11,349 bases of DNA, taken from contig CAKSJF010000073.1 in NCBI GenBank assembly GCA_934462945.1, positions 1-11,349 on the forward strand, given 5' to 3'. Source of the stretch: an uncultured Clostridia bacterium (lineage in GTDB: Bacteria > Bacillota > Clostridia > UBA1381). Below the pieces are notes generated by a model. The model was not told the origin of the DNA and made no database searches. It saw only the letters and a program-made list of their open reading frames with translations. The number at the start of each line of letters is the position of its first letter. The stretch's first letter is position 1. A program made the translations under genes and the position numbers. This document shows, piece by piece, positions 1-7,283 of this stretch.

Positions 1-133
1 TACCGCCGTCCGGATCCCATGTAATCGGATTGTGACAGTTTTTGCAGCGATGCGAGCAGCCGGCAACCCATAGAACCACGCGCAGTCCGTCGCCGTTTTT
101 CATGTCATCCTTTGTAATATTATGATAACGCAT
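1..133 (-). CDS. nrdG: Anaerobic ribonucleotide reductase activating protein NrdG, N-terminal part
   Basis: The first 44 residues of a radical-SAM activase are visible; the rest lies beyond the left edge. NrdG uses a 4Fe-4S cluster and S-adenosylmethionine to install the glycyl radical on NrdD. The diagnostic cysteine motif CSHRCKNC is present (Cys26, Cys30, Cys33; C-x3-C-x2-C), followed by the HNP segment usual for NrdG. The start is the ATG at 133-131, one base after the nrdD stop codon (TAG-G-ATG), with an AGGAG-type ribosome site inside the end of nrdD. The two genes are therefore one operon and probably translationally coupled. Recognition is firm from motif and context, although only the N-terminus can be read. 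Confidence 0.93.
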   Translation of the reverse strand, partial: MRYHNITKDDMKNGDGLRVVLWVAGCSHRCKNCHNPITWDPDGG

Positions 134-134
134 C

Positions 135-2255
135 CTACATACTTCTCCTGTCCTTGATTTCAGCCATTTTTGCGCTGTTTAACCGGGTATCACCCTTGAC
201 GCGTGAATAAGAGAGATAGCCGTTCATCCGGTCAATTTTGGTTAGATTTCTGCTTCCGCATTTTGGGCAGACATCCATTTCCAGCTCCTGATGTCCACAG
301 TCGTCGCAGTAGGCAAGAGAAAGGTTGACCCCCTCGTAAAAGCCCATGCCCATAGCACGGCGGATCAGTGTTTTTACAGCCTCTACATTATAGTCTATCG
401 GATATTTTACATACTGGATTTTCCCGCCGTTCATCAGATTCCAGAAACGGCTCTCCAAATCCTGCTTTTCGATTGGCGTAATATCCTCAGTCACATGGCA
501 GTGGAAGCTGTTAGAAACATATTCACGGTCGGACACGTTTGCAATAATGCCGTATTTTGCCCGGAATTGCTTCACCTGTAAGCCGCAGAGGTTTTCTGCC
601 GGCGTTCCGTAGAGTGCATAGAGGTGTCCGTCCTCCTCCTTGAATTCAGATACGCGCTTATTGATATACTCCATAACCTCTAAGGCAAACTGTCCATCCT
701 CCGCCAACGATTTTTTGTTGTAAAGCTGCTGTAATTCGTTTAAGGCAGTAATCCCAAAGGATGCGGTTGCCGATTTTAAAACCGGCGCGATTTTATCGTG
801 ATAGCCTAAATGACCGCCGTAAAAACCGCCCTCGCAGTAGGCAAGCGGATTGGTGGAGGCGCGCATTTCCCCTAAATAGTCGTAGGTACGCTGATGCAGC
901 TGACGGATCAGATTTAAGTAATAGTCTAATACCTCATAGAAATCTTTGCTTTCCTTTTGTGCCTTTGCATAAATCATCGGAAGATGCAGACTGACAGCGC
1001 CAATATTAAAACGGCCTACAAAGATCGGCTCATCCTTTTCATCTGCCGGATTCATGCCGCCGCGTTCATACCAGGGCGATAAAAAGGCACGGCATCCCAT
1101 CGGGGAAATGACCTTTTTATATTTTTTGTAAATTCCGGCAACATAGCCGTCTCCGGTTAGGGAAAGCCAGTCCGGATACATCGTCTTTCTGGAGCATTCT
1201 ACTCCTGCCTCAAACACGTCCTCTAACGGCATGCCCTCGCCATGGAGCGATTCATCATATAAAAATACAACTTTCGGGAAAAGCACCGGCTTTTTGCACC
1301 ATTTTTTGCCCTGCCCTTTACGGCGGACGTTCAGCATAATGATCGACGCCATTTTTTCAAAACGTCCCTGACCCAACCCCATGGTCATCGTGATAAACGG
1401 ATAGTCGCCGCGGCTGGAGGCTACAGTGTTAAATTTATATTCCCAACCTTGGAAACCCTGTTCAAAATCCTTGCGGACGTCTGCAAGCGCCTCACGTTCA
1501 GAAACGACATCCGAAAGTCCCAGTTCGTGGTAGCGCGCAAGCTGACGTTCATAGGTTTTCTCCGCATAGGGCGCTAAAATCTTGTCCACCTCCGGAACGG
1601 TAAAACCGCCATATTGCTGACTTGCCGCCGAGAGAACAATATCGCCGATTACGTCAAAGGCGACGTCCAGGGATTTCGGTTCGTTATACCAGAGATTTCC
1701 CATCTCAAAGCCATCCTTCAGCACTGCCTGCACGTTGAAAAGACAGCAGTTCATCGTGTCGCGCCGGGCGGACATATCGTGAACGTAAATATAACCCTCG
1801 CGGCATGCCTGCAATTCTTCTACCGTCATAAAAAATTTCTGGTATAATTCCTTGTTCAGCTGGTTAAAAATCAAGGAACGCTTGGTGGAAACCAGAGCAG
1901 AATCTGAATTGGAATTTTCCTTGTCGCCGATATACATAATTGCCTGGCTTTTCTGGTAAACCTCGTCCAGCATATGTACAAAGTCCTGTTTGTAGTTGCG
2001 GTAATCGCGGTAGCTTTTTGCAACCACCGGATTTACCATATCCAATGCGCCCTCCACAATATTATGCATCTGCGCAATATGAATTTCCTCCTGCTTTAAA
2101 TTCAGCACGCGGCTGTCTACAAAGACGCAGATTTTCTGCAATTCCTCATCGGTAAAGGTAATCAGGGCGCGGTATGCCGATTTTTTTACCGCTGTGATCA
2201 CCTTCTGGACATTATATTCTTCTCTTGTTCCGTCCTTTTTAATAATCCAGATCAT
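135..2255 (-). CDS. nrdD: Anaerobic (class III) ribonucleoside-triphosphate reductase NrdD
   Basis: A 706-residue cytoplasmic glycyl-radical enzyme that reduces ribonucleoside triphosphates to deoxyribonucleotides without oxygen. The N-terminal ~95 residues (IIKKDGTREEYNVQKV onward) form an ATP-cone, the allosteric dATP/ATP switch. The core follows, with NCCLFN near 169-174 and SPMGCRAFLSP (Cys388), which I take to be the finger loop carrying the thiyl-radical cysteine. Near the C-terminus a zinc ribbon (Cys650, 653, 663, 666) precedes RMNGYLS, whose Gly679 is the glycyl-radical site. The length is normal for the family. An upstream in-frame GTG at 2279 is possible, but the ribosome site AAGGAGAGG (2270-2262) lies downstream of it and six bases before ATG 2255, so I chose ATG 2255. 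nrdG follows after one base. Two NrdR-like boxes lie upstream. Confidence 0.97.
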   Translation of the reverse strand: MIWIIKKDGTREEYNVQKVITAVKKSAYRALITFTDEELQKICVFVDSRVLNLKQEEIHIAQMHNIVEGALDMVNPVVAKSYRDYRNYKQDFVHMLDEVYQKSQAIMYIGDKENSNSDSALVSTKRSLIFNQLNKELYQKFFMTVEELQACREGYIYVHDMSARRDTMNCCLFNVQAVLKDGFEMGNLWYNEPKSLDVAFDVIGDIVLSAASQQYGGFTVPEVDKILAPYAEKTYERQLARYHELGLSDVVSEREALADVRKDFEQGFQGWEYKFNTVASSRGDYPFITMTMGLGQGRFEKMASIIMLNVRRKGQGKKWCKKPVLFPKVVFLYDESLHGEGMPLEDVFEAGVECSRKTMYPDWLSLTGDGYVAGIYKKYKKVISPMGCRAFLSPWYERGGMNPADEKDEPIFVGRFNIGAVSLHLPMIYAKAQKESKDFYEVLDYYLNLIRQLHQRTYDYLGEMRASTNPLAYCEGGFYGGHLGYHDKIAPVLKSATASFGITALNELQQLYNKKSLAEDGQFALEVMEYINKRVSEFKEEDGHLYALYGTPAENLCGLQVKQFRAKYGIIANVSDREYVSNSFHCHVTEDITPIEKQDLESRFWNLMNGGKIQYVKYPIDYNVEAVKTLIRRAMGMGFYEGVNLSLAYCDDCGHQELEMDVCPKCGSRNLTKIDRMNGYLSYSRVKGDTRLNSAKMAEIKDRRSM

Positions 2256-2275
2256 GGTATTCCTCTCCTTTTTGA

Positions 2276-2322
2276 CCACAATATCTTGTATATTTCAAAA
2301 TGTATTCAACAATATGTATACT
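2276..2322 (-). promoter_or_regulatory. Tandem NrdR boxes upstream of nrdD
   Basis: Two AT-rich palindromic boxes match the NrdR consensus acaCwAtATaTwGtgt. The gene-proximal box at 2276-2291 reads CCACAATATCTTGTAT on the plus strand, about 13 of 16 matches. The distal box at 2307-2322 reads CAACAATATGTATACT, about 10 of 16. Their starts are 31 bp apart, three helical turns, which is the usual spacing of paired NrdR boxes. The distal box covers the predicted transcription start and the proximal box lies in the leader, so binding would block the promoter. NrdR is a zinc-finger/ATP-cone repressor of ribonucleotide reductase genes. The site is inferred from sequence only. Confidence 0.75.
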
Positions 2323-2326
2323 ATAT

Positions 2327-2355
2327 ATTATAATATAGAAATTATGAAATTGCAA
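2327..2355 (-). promoter_or_regulatory. nrdDG promoter
   Basis: On the minus strand a -35 box TTGCAA (2355-2350, 4 of 6) and a perfect -10 box TATAAT (2332-2327) are separated by 17 bases. Transcription would start near 2320, inside the distal NrdR box, giving a leader of about 65 bases before the nrdD ATG. Confidence 0.7.
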
Positions 2356-2454
2356 GTCCTTTTTCCAAAAAAGTTTCTTTTTTTCTGTGATTCACCTGTT
2401 TTTTGTTCAAAAGGGAGAAAGCTAACATTTTTCTGATAAAATTCACAAAATATA

Positions 2455-2483
2455 TTTACAAATGAAATTTTTTTTGTTATAAT
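2455..2483 (+). promoter_or_regulatory. Promoter of the methylglyoxal synthase gene
   Basis: TTTACA (2455-2460) and a perfect TATAAT (2478-2483) are separated by 17 bases on the plus strand, divergent from the nrdD promoter. The predicted start near 2490 leaves a leader of about 50 bases with the ribosome site GGGGAGGGG at 2525-2533. Confidence 0.75.
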
Positions 2484-2538
2484 ATAAATAATATGATAAA
2501 AAGATAGATTTTGCCTATAATAATGGGGAGGGGTTTTT

Positions 2539-2943
2539 TTGAATATCGCGTTTATTGCACATGATAAAAAGAAAGAATTGATGGCGCAGTTTTGTATTGC
2601 CTATAAAGGAATTTTGGAGCGTCATTCTCTTTATGCAACCGATACCACCGGTAAAGTGATCAGCGATAATACCGGACTTCAGGTCTATCGTTTTCTTCCC
2701 GGCCCGCAGGGCGGCGATCAGCAGATTGGTGCGCGTGTGGCATATAATGAAATAGATCTGGTGCTCTTTTTCCGTGATCCGCTCACAGCCGAGGCATATG
2801 AGCCGGATGTTTCAAATCTTCTGCGCCTTTGTGATATGCATAATATCCCGATTGCTACAAATCTGGCAACCGCGGAGGTTTTAATCCACGGACTGGATCG
2901 CGGCGATCTGGATTGGAGAGATATTATCAATCCGAAAAATTAA
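2539..2943 (+). CDS. mgsA: Methylglyoxal synthase homologue with altered active-site residues
   Basis: 134 residues, the usual length of Gram-positive methylglyoxal synthases, which convert dihydroxyacetone phosphate to methylglyoxal and phosphate as a bypass of lower glycolysis. Family signatures are clear: IAHDKKK (6-12), GPQGGDQQIGAR (55-66) with the catalytic base Asp60, RDPL (79-82), EPDV (88-91) and IPIATNLATAE. The start is TTG at 2539, five bases after GGGGAGGGG; the next in-frame ATG would remove the conserved AHDKKK, so TTG is needed. Three positions usually invariant in the active site are changed: Gly to Asp35 in the AT-G-TTG phosphate loop, Ser to Pro54 before GPQGGD, and His to Tyr87 before EPDV (E. 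coli 46, 65 and 98). The fold assignment is firm; whether it still makes methylglyoxal is open. A patatin-like gene follows after a hairpin. Confidence 0.9.
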   Translation: MNIAFIAHDKKKELMAQFCIAYKGILERHSLYATDTTGKVISDNTGLQVYRFLPGPQGGDQQIGARVAYNEIDLVLFFRDPLTAEAYEPDVSNLLRLCDMHNIPIATNLATAEVLIHGLDRGDLDWRDIINPKN

Positions 2944-2947
2944 ATGT

Positions 2948-2983
2948 AAAAAATTCAGACAAAGCCTTGTGTCTGAATTTTTT
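2948..2983 (+). terminator. Hairpin with T-tract between mgsA and the patatin gene
   Basis: Perfect 14-bp arms at 2948-2961 and 2970-2983 enclose an 8-base loop; the core is TTCAGACA/TGTCTGAA flanked by A6 and T6. This is a rho-independent terminator shape four bases after the mgsA stop, and it is symmetric enough to work in both directions. The ribosome site of the next gene (AGGAGG, 2989-2994) starts only five bases after the T-tract, so the hairpin may reduce rather than end transcription into that gene. Confidence 0.7.
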
Positions 2984-3002
2984 GTATCAGGAGGAATGCA
3001 GC

Positions 3003-4127
3003 ATGATGGAATATGGACTTGCACTTGCCGGAGGGGGAGCAAAGGGTGCATATCAGATTGGTGTGTGGGAGGCACTTTTAAAGCTTTCTGTTCCGGTTTC
3101 CTGTATTACGGGAACCTCGGTCGGATCGATCAATGCTGCGCTTTTTGCCGAGGGGGATTTTGACCTGGCGAAAAGGCTATGGACTGAAATTACCCTGGAA
3201 CAGGTGATCCGGCTGCCGGATGGGGTGACTGAGAAAAACAATCTGTTCTCTGTCGGAAATTTTCCGGCACTTTTGCGGGAAATTCACAAAAATAACGGGC
3301 TTGCTGCCGATCCGCTCCGGGCGCTCCTTGCGCGGCTGATTGATGAAAAAAAGCTTCGTTCTTCCAATGTTGAATTTGGACTGACGGCAACCTCTTTATC
3401 GGAATTTAAAAATAATAAGGTGTTTTTAGAGGAGATTCCGGAGGGACAGGTGGTGGATTTTATTATGGCAAGCACCTGCTTTCCGGGGTTAAAAACGCAG
3501 TATTTGGAAAATAAGCCGTATGCAGACGGCGGAATCACCAATAATCTGCCGGTGGATATGCTGTTTTCGCGCGGATATCAGAATGTGATTGCCGTAGATA
3601 TCGGCGGTGTCGGCTGGGTACAGAATTATGGCGCCTACGACCGGAACGTGATTCTTATCCGATGCTCGGAGAATATTGTCGGGGTGTTTGAGTTTGAGCG
3701 GGAGCAGCTTTTGCGGTGCATGAGGCTTGGGTATCTGGATACGTTAAAATGCTTTGGCAGACTCACCGGAGAGCGGTATTTCTTTAATGTGGGCGACTAT
3801 GCACGAAGCCGCGGCAGCTATTCCGCTGAAATTTTATCCGGACTTGAGGCGGCGGCAGAGGCATTCGGAATTGACCGCTGTAAAATTTATAAAATAGATT
3901 CTTTGATAGAGGGTGTGCTGCGCGGTTATCACACAGTCAAAAAACAGCTCGATCTGTCGGAAAAACCGGAGCTGTTTTCTAAATTTAAACCGAAAGATCC
4001 GCAGGCAATTGTCCGGATCTGCGATATGCTAAGGGAGCAGCCTGCCGACCGGGGAAATCTTTTCTTAAATGTGTTAGGAGAAAACCTTGCCGCGGCAGGC
4101 AGTATCGCATATTTTTTAAAATCATAA
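3003..4127 (+). CDS. Patatin-like phospholipase family protein
   Basis: A 374-residue serine acyl hydrolase of the patatin/RssA family, with no signal peptide or membrane segment, so probably cytoplasmic. The N-terminus carries the oxyanion-hole loop GGGAKGAYQIG (10-20). The nucleophile elbow is GTSVGS with Ser39, and the second member of the Ser-Asp dyad is Asp175 in ADGGITNNLP. The patatin domain covers roughly residues 4-215. The C-terminal ~150 residues are not something I recognise. The start is ATG 3003, eight bases after AGGAGG (2989-2994); the open frame reaches upstream to 2913 but only through the end of mgsA and the hairpin. I found no promoter between mgsA and this gene, so expression probably depends on read-through from the mgsA promoter. 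Likely activity is lipid deacylation; the substrate cannot be read from sequence. Confidence 0.92.
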   Translation: MMEYGLALAGGGAKGAYQIGVWEALLKLSVPVSCITGTSVGSINAALFAEGDFDLAKRLWTEITLEQVIRLPDGVTEKNNLFSVGNFPALLREIHKNNGLAADPLRALLARLIDEKKLRSSNVEFGLTATSLSEFKNNKVFLEEIPEGQVVDFIMASTCFPGLKTQYLENKPYADGGITNNLPVDMLFSRGYQNVIAVDIGGVGWVQNYGAYDRNVILIRCSENIVGVFEFEREQLLRCMRLGYLDTLKCFGRLTGERYFFNVGDYARSRGSYSAEILSGLEAAAEAFGIDRCKIYKIDSLIEGVLRGYHTVKKQLDLSEKPELFSKFKPKDPQAIVRICDMLREQPADRGNLFLNVLGENLAAAGSIAYFLKS

Positions 4128-4144
4128 CATTCATACAGAAAAAT

Positions 4145-4181
4145 AAACCGTCCTCCGATGATCAAAATCGGGGGACGGTTT
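4145..4181. terminator. Bidirectional terminator between convergent genes
   Basis: 15-base arms (4145-4159 and 4167-4181) pair fully, with one G-T wobble, around a 7-base loop; the core is CCGTCCTCCGAT against ATCGGGGGACGG. T-rich sequence follows on the plus strand (TTTTATTTGTTTTTG) and ATTTTTC follows on the minus strand. It closes both the patatin gene and the RND operon, whose stop codon is only four bases away. Confidence 0.9.
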
Positions 4182-4185
4182 GCTT

Positions 4186-7100
4186 TTATTTGTTTTTGTT
4201 CTTCTTTGCTTTATGTTTTTGTATCCGGTCATCTACTAAGGTGTAAACAACAGGAATGACAAAGAGCGTCAGGAATGTTCCGATTAATAGACCGCCCAGA
4301 AGAACCACAGCTAAAGGCTGCATCATTGCCGAGCCGCCGTTTCCGGAAAGAGCCATCGGCAGAAAGCCTAAAACAGAGGTGAGAGAGGTCATAAGGATCG
4401 GACGCATTCTGGTAAGACCCGCATAAACCATGATGTTTTCGCGCGGTTCGTCCGGTTTTTCGCGCCGTGCGGAATTGATGAAATCAATCAGCACAATCGC
4501 ATTGTTTACGATAATACCGCCGAGCATCAGAATACCGATCATGCTGACAACCGAAAGCGGCATCCGTGCCACTAAGAGCGACAGCACCACGCCGATTAAG
4601 GAAAGCGGCAGGGTGAACAGAATGATAAACGGATGAATCAGACTTTCAAACTGTGCTGCCATAACCATATACATCAGGAGGATTCCTAAAAGCACCGCCA
4701 AGGCAAGCGACTTCATCGCATCAATCATGATTTCGTAAGTACCGCCGGTTTCCTGGGTGATTCCGTCCGGTGTGGGAAGCTCCTTTAACGCCCGGTTAAA
4801 TTCATTATTAACCGTTCCCATGTCGGTATCAAAGAATTTTGCTGTCAGGGTGATGGTTCTTCTCTGACCCACGCGGTATAGTGTGGAATAGCCTTGCTCC
4901 ACGGTTACGTCTGCCATGTCGGAGAGGGATGCCCACTGCCCGGTCGGGGTTTTGATCTGTAAATTTTTCAGATCGCTGATATTCTTTGCATAATCGTCCG
5001 GATAGAGGAGCTTAATGTCATATTCCGAGCCGTTTTCGTTATACCGGGACGCGGTTGTGCCGGAAAGTACCTGTTTTACATAGCTGTTAATATCGCTGGT
5101 GGTCATGCCGAAGTGCGACGCGCGGTTTTTATCCACATGAATCCGCACCTCTGAGGTGGTGTCGGAAAGAGAGGTGGAGGTTTCGGTTACGCCGTTCACA
5201 CCGGCAAGGATTTTTTGTGCTGCGAGTACATAATCCTCAAGCGCTTTGTCGTTTGTGCCGGAAAAGTTGAAAGAAACCTCATCCGAGGACATCGACATGG
5301 ACGAATTGGAGGATTCCAGAGAAAGCTCCGCACCGCTGATGCCGGATAATTCACCTCGCAGATCGTTTACAATTGTATTGGTATCCTTTTTCCGGTCGTC
5401 CTTTAGCGTAACGGTAATGCTTGCCGTGTTGGCGCTGGTTGCGCCGGTGATTGCACTCATCGTGTTGGAACCGATTTCCGAGAATACTGTTTCCACATTT
5501 TCATCCTCTTGAATTGTGGCTTCGATTTTTTTCGTCAGTGCGTCGGTTTCCTCAAACCGGCTGCCTTTCGGCAGCTCTACGCTGACCGAGATAATGCCCT
5601 CATCCGAGGAGGGAACTAAGGTCATACCAATATTAAAGAGGATGACCATGCAGAGTACGAATGCACCGAGTACTGCCAGGATAAAACGTTTACGGCGGTG
5701 CAGAAGTTTGCGGAGCGTTTTCTCATAAATTTCATAGAGCGAATTCATCAGCTTTGTAAAGGGTGCAACCAGCTTTGCTGTCTTTTTCTCCTCTGTGTTC
5801 TTAATTCTTGCGGAAAGCATCGGAATCAGCAGGAATGTGGTTAAGAGCGACGCTGTCTGCGAGAAGATGATCGCAAAGGCAAGCTGCTTGAACATTACCG
5901 CCATCATATTGTCGATAAAGAGGATCGGCACATAGACGATACAGGTGGTCAGAACCGATGCAACCACTGCTCCGATTACCTCGCCTGTTCCGCGCATTGC
6001 CGAGGTATCTGCGTCCTCATGATATTCTGTTCTTCTCCGGAAGATGTTTTCCAGAACCACAACCGAGTTATCCACCAGCATGCCGACTCCCAAAGCAAGA
6101 CCGCCGAGCGATACCACGTTTAGGGACATGCCGGAAAAATACATTCCGATAAAGGTGGTAACCACCGAGATCGGCATGGAAATTCCGATGACCAGCGAGG
6201 TGCGGACACTTGCCAAGAATAGCAGCAGAATCAGAATTGCCAATAGTGCGCCGGTAATGGCATTATCGGCAACAGAATGGATAGATTCCTCAATATAGCT
6301 TCCCTGCTCCATGGTCATGTTATAGGAAAGCTTTGGATTGGCAGCAACCGCCTGATCCAGCGTTTTGATAATGCCATTGACCAAATCGACTGTGTTTGCA
6401 TCCGATTCAGCGGAAATGCTGACCGAGATGGAGTTTTCGCCGTTTAAGCGTGCTGCACTGGTGGTGTCGGAATAACCGTCCTGCACGCTTGCCACATCAC
6501 GCAGATAGATTACCTGCCCGGTGGTGGTTGTGATTGGAATGACTTCAAGATCGGAAATTTTTTCGAGCTTTCCCATCGTCCGGACAGACATTTCCTTGCC
6601 AGAGCCTTCAATTGTGCCGGCAGGGAGATTCTGATTCTGTGCGGCAACCGCCATCATCAGATTGGATAAACTCATGTTATAGCCAAACAGCTTTTCCGGA
6701 TCGACAATTACTTCAATTTCGCGCTCCGGTGCGCCCATAATGGTGACACTTGCTACGCCGTCCACCGATTGCAGCTTGTTTTCTAAGTTATCCTCAATAT
6801 ATTTTCGCGTCTGCGTCAGATCGTAGCCCTCGTAACTGATACTCATCATTGCCGCAGCCATGGAGGAGGTGTCAAATTTCATCACCATCGGATCTTTTGC
6901 ATCCTCCGGGAGCATAGATTTATAAAGATCTAAGCGATCCTCCATGTCATTGACGGCGCTGTCCATGTCTGTTCCGTTGTTAAACTGCACCATGACCAGG
7001 GAAACACCCTCGCTGGTCTGCGAGGTGATGGTGTCCACACCGCTGACCGATGAAATGGCATTTTCAATATTTTTGGTGACGAGGTTTTCAACTTCCTCTG

Positions 7101-7266
7101 AACCGACATTCGGATACTGTGTTACCACCAGCGCCATGGTCAGATCCATGTCCGGCATGAGTGCCATGGGGAGCATGGTCAGAGAGTATAAGCCGATGAC
7201 GACAAACACCAGCACTGCCATGGTAACCGCAATCGGACGTTTGACGGATATTTCGTGTAATTTCAT
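4186..7266 (-). CDS. RND-family efflux transporter (AcrB/HAE1-like permease)
   Basis: A full-length 1026-residue inner-membrane drug/proton antiporter of the AcrB type. The architecture is the usual duplication: TM1 at about 12-33, a large extracytoplasmic porter loop to ~335, TM2-6 at ~336-485, a short cytoplasmic link with one helix at ~515-525, TM7 at ~528-548, a second large loop to ~850, and TM8-12 to ~1010. Family motifs include VKRPIA at the N-terminus, GMLVDNSVVVLENI (TM4), AQFESLIHP (871-879) and GGIIVNNAIVLIDF (TM10). Of the AcrB proton-relay residues, Asp407 is kept as Asp399, the next Asp is Asn400, and the TM10 lysine position is Asn. This pattern is common in AcrB relatives outside Proteobacteria. 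The start at ATG 7266 has GGAGGG upstream, and the adaptor gene ends 17 bases before it. It is the last gene of the operon. Substrates are unknown. Confidence 0.96.
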   Translation of the reverse strand: MKLHEISVKRPIAVTMAVLVFVVIGLYSLTMLPMALMPDMDLTMALVVTQYPNVGSEEVENLVTKNIENAISSVSGVDTITSQTSEGVSLVMVQFNNGTDMDSAVNDMEDRLDLYKSMLPEDAKDPMVMKFDTSSMAAAMMSISYEGYDLTQTRKYIEDNLENKLQSVDGVASVTIMGAPEREIEVIVDPEKLFGYNMSLSNLMMAVAAQNQNLPAGTIEGSGKEMSVRTMGKLEKISDLEVIPITTTTGQVIYLRDVASVQDGYSDTTSAARLNGENSISVSISAESDANTVDLVNGIIKTLDQAVAANPKLSYNMTMEQGSYIEESIHSVADNAITGALLAILILLLFLASVRTSLVIGISMPISVVTTFIGMYFSGMSLNVVSLGGLALGVGMLVDNSVVVLENIFRRRTEYHEDADTSAMRGTGEVIGAVVASVLTTCIVYVPILFIDNMMAVMFKQLAFAIIFSQTASLLTTFLLIPMLSARIKNTEEKKTAKLVAPFTKLMNSLYEIYEKTLRKLLHRRKRFILAVLGAFVLCMVILFNIGMTLVPSSDEGIISVSVELPKGSRFEETDALTKKIEATIQEDENVETVFSEIGSNTMSAITGATSANTASITVTLKDDRKKDTNTIVNDLRGELSGISGAELSLESSNSSMSMSSDEVSFNFSGTNDKALEDYVLAAQKILAGVNGVTETSTSLSDTTSEVRIHVDKNRASHFGMTTSDINSYVKQVLSGTTASRYNENGSEYDIKLLYPDDYAKNISDLKNLQIKTPTGQWASLSDMADVTVEQGYSTLYRVGQRRTITLTAKFFDTDMGTVNNEFNRALKELPTPDGITQETGGTYEIMIDAMKSLALAVLLGILLMYMVMAAQFESLIHPFIILFTLPLSLIGVVLSLLVARMPLSVVSMIGILMLGGIIVNNAIVLIDFINSARREKPDEPRENIMVYAGLTRMRPILMTSLTSVLGFLPMALSGNGGSAMMQPLAVVLLGGLLIGTFLTLFVIPVVYTLVDDRIQKHKAKKNKNK

Positions 7267-7283
7267 GCTCTGATCCCTCCGTC

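Noticed and set aside
2256..2279. Upstream GTG start for nrdD
   Set aside because: The ribosome site AAGGAGAGG lies between this GTG and the ATG at 2255, so it serves the ATG.
2913..3002. Upstream extension of the patatin open frame
   Set aside because: It covers the end of mgsA and the hairpin. The AGGAGG at 2989 and the conserved N-terminus (EYGLALAGGGAKG) place the start at 3003.
6944..7273. 109-codon plus-strand open frame antisense to the start of the RND gene
   Set aside because: It is the shadow of a conserved gene on the other strand, with no ribosome site or recognisable protein.
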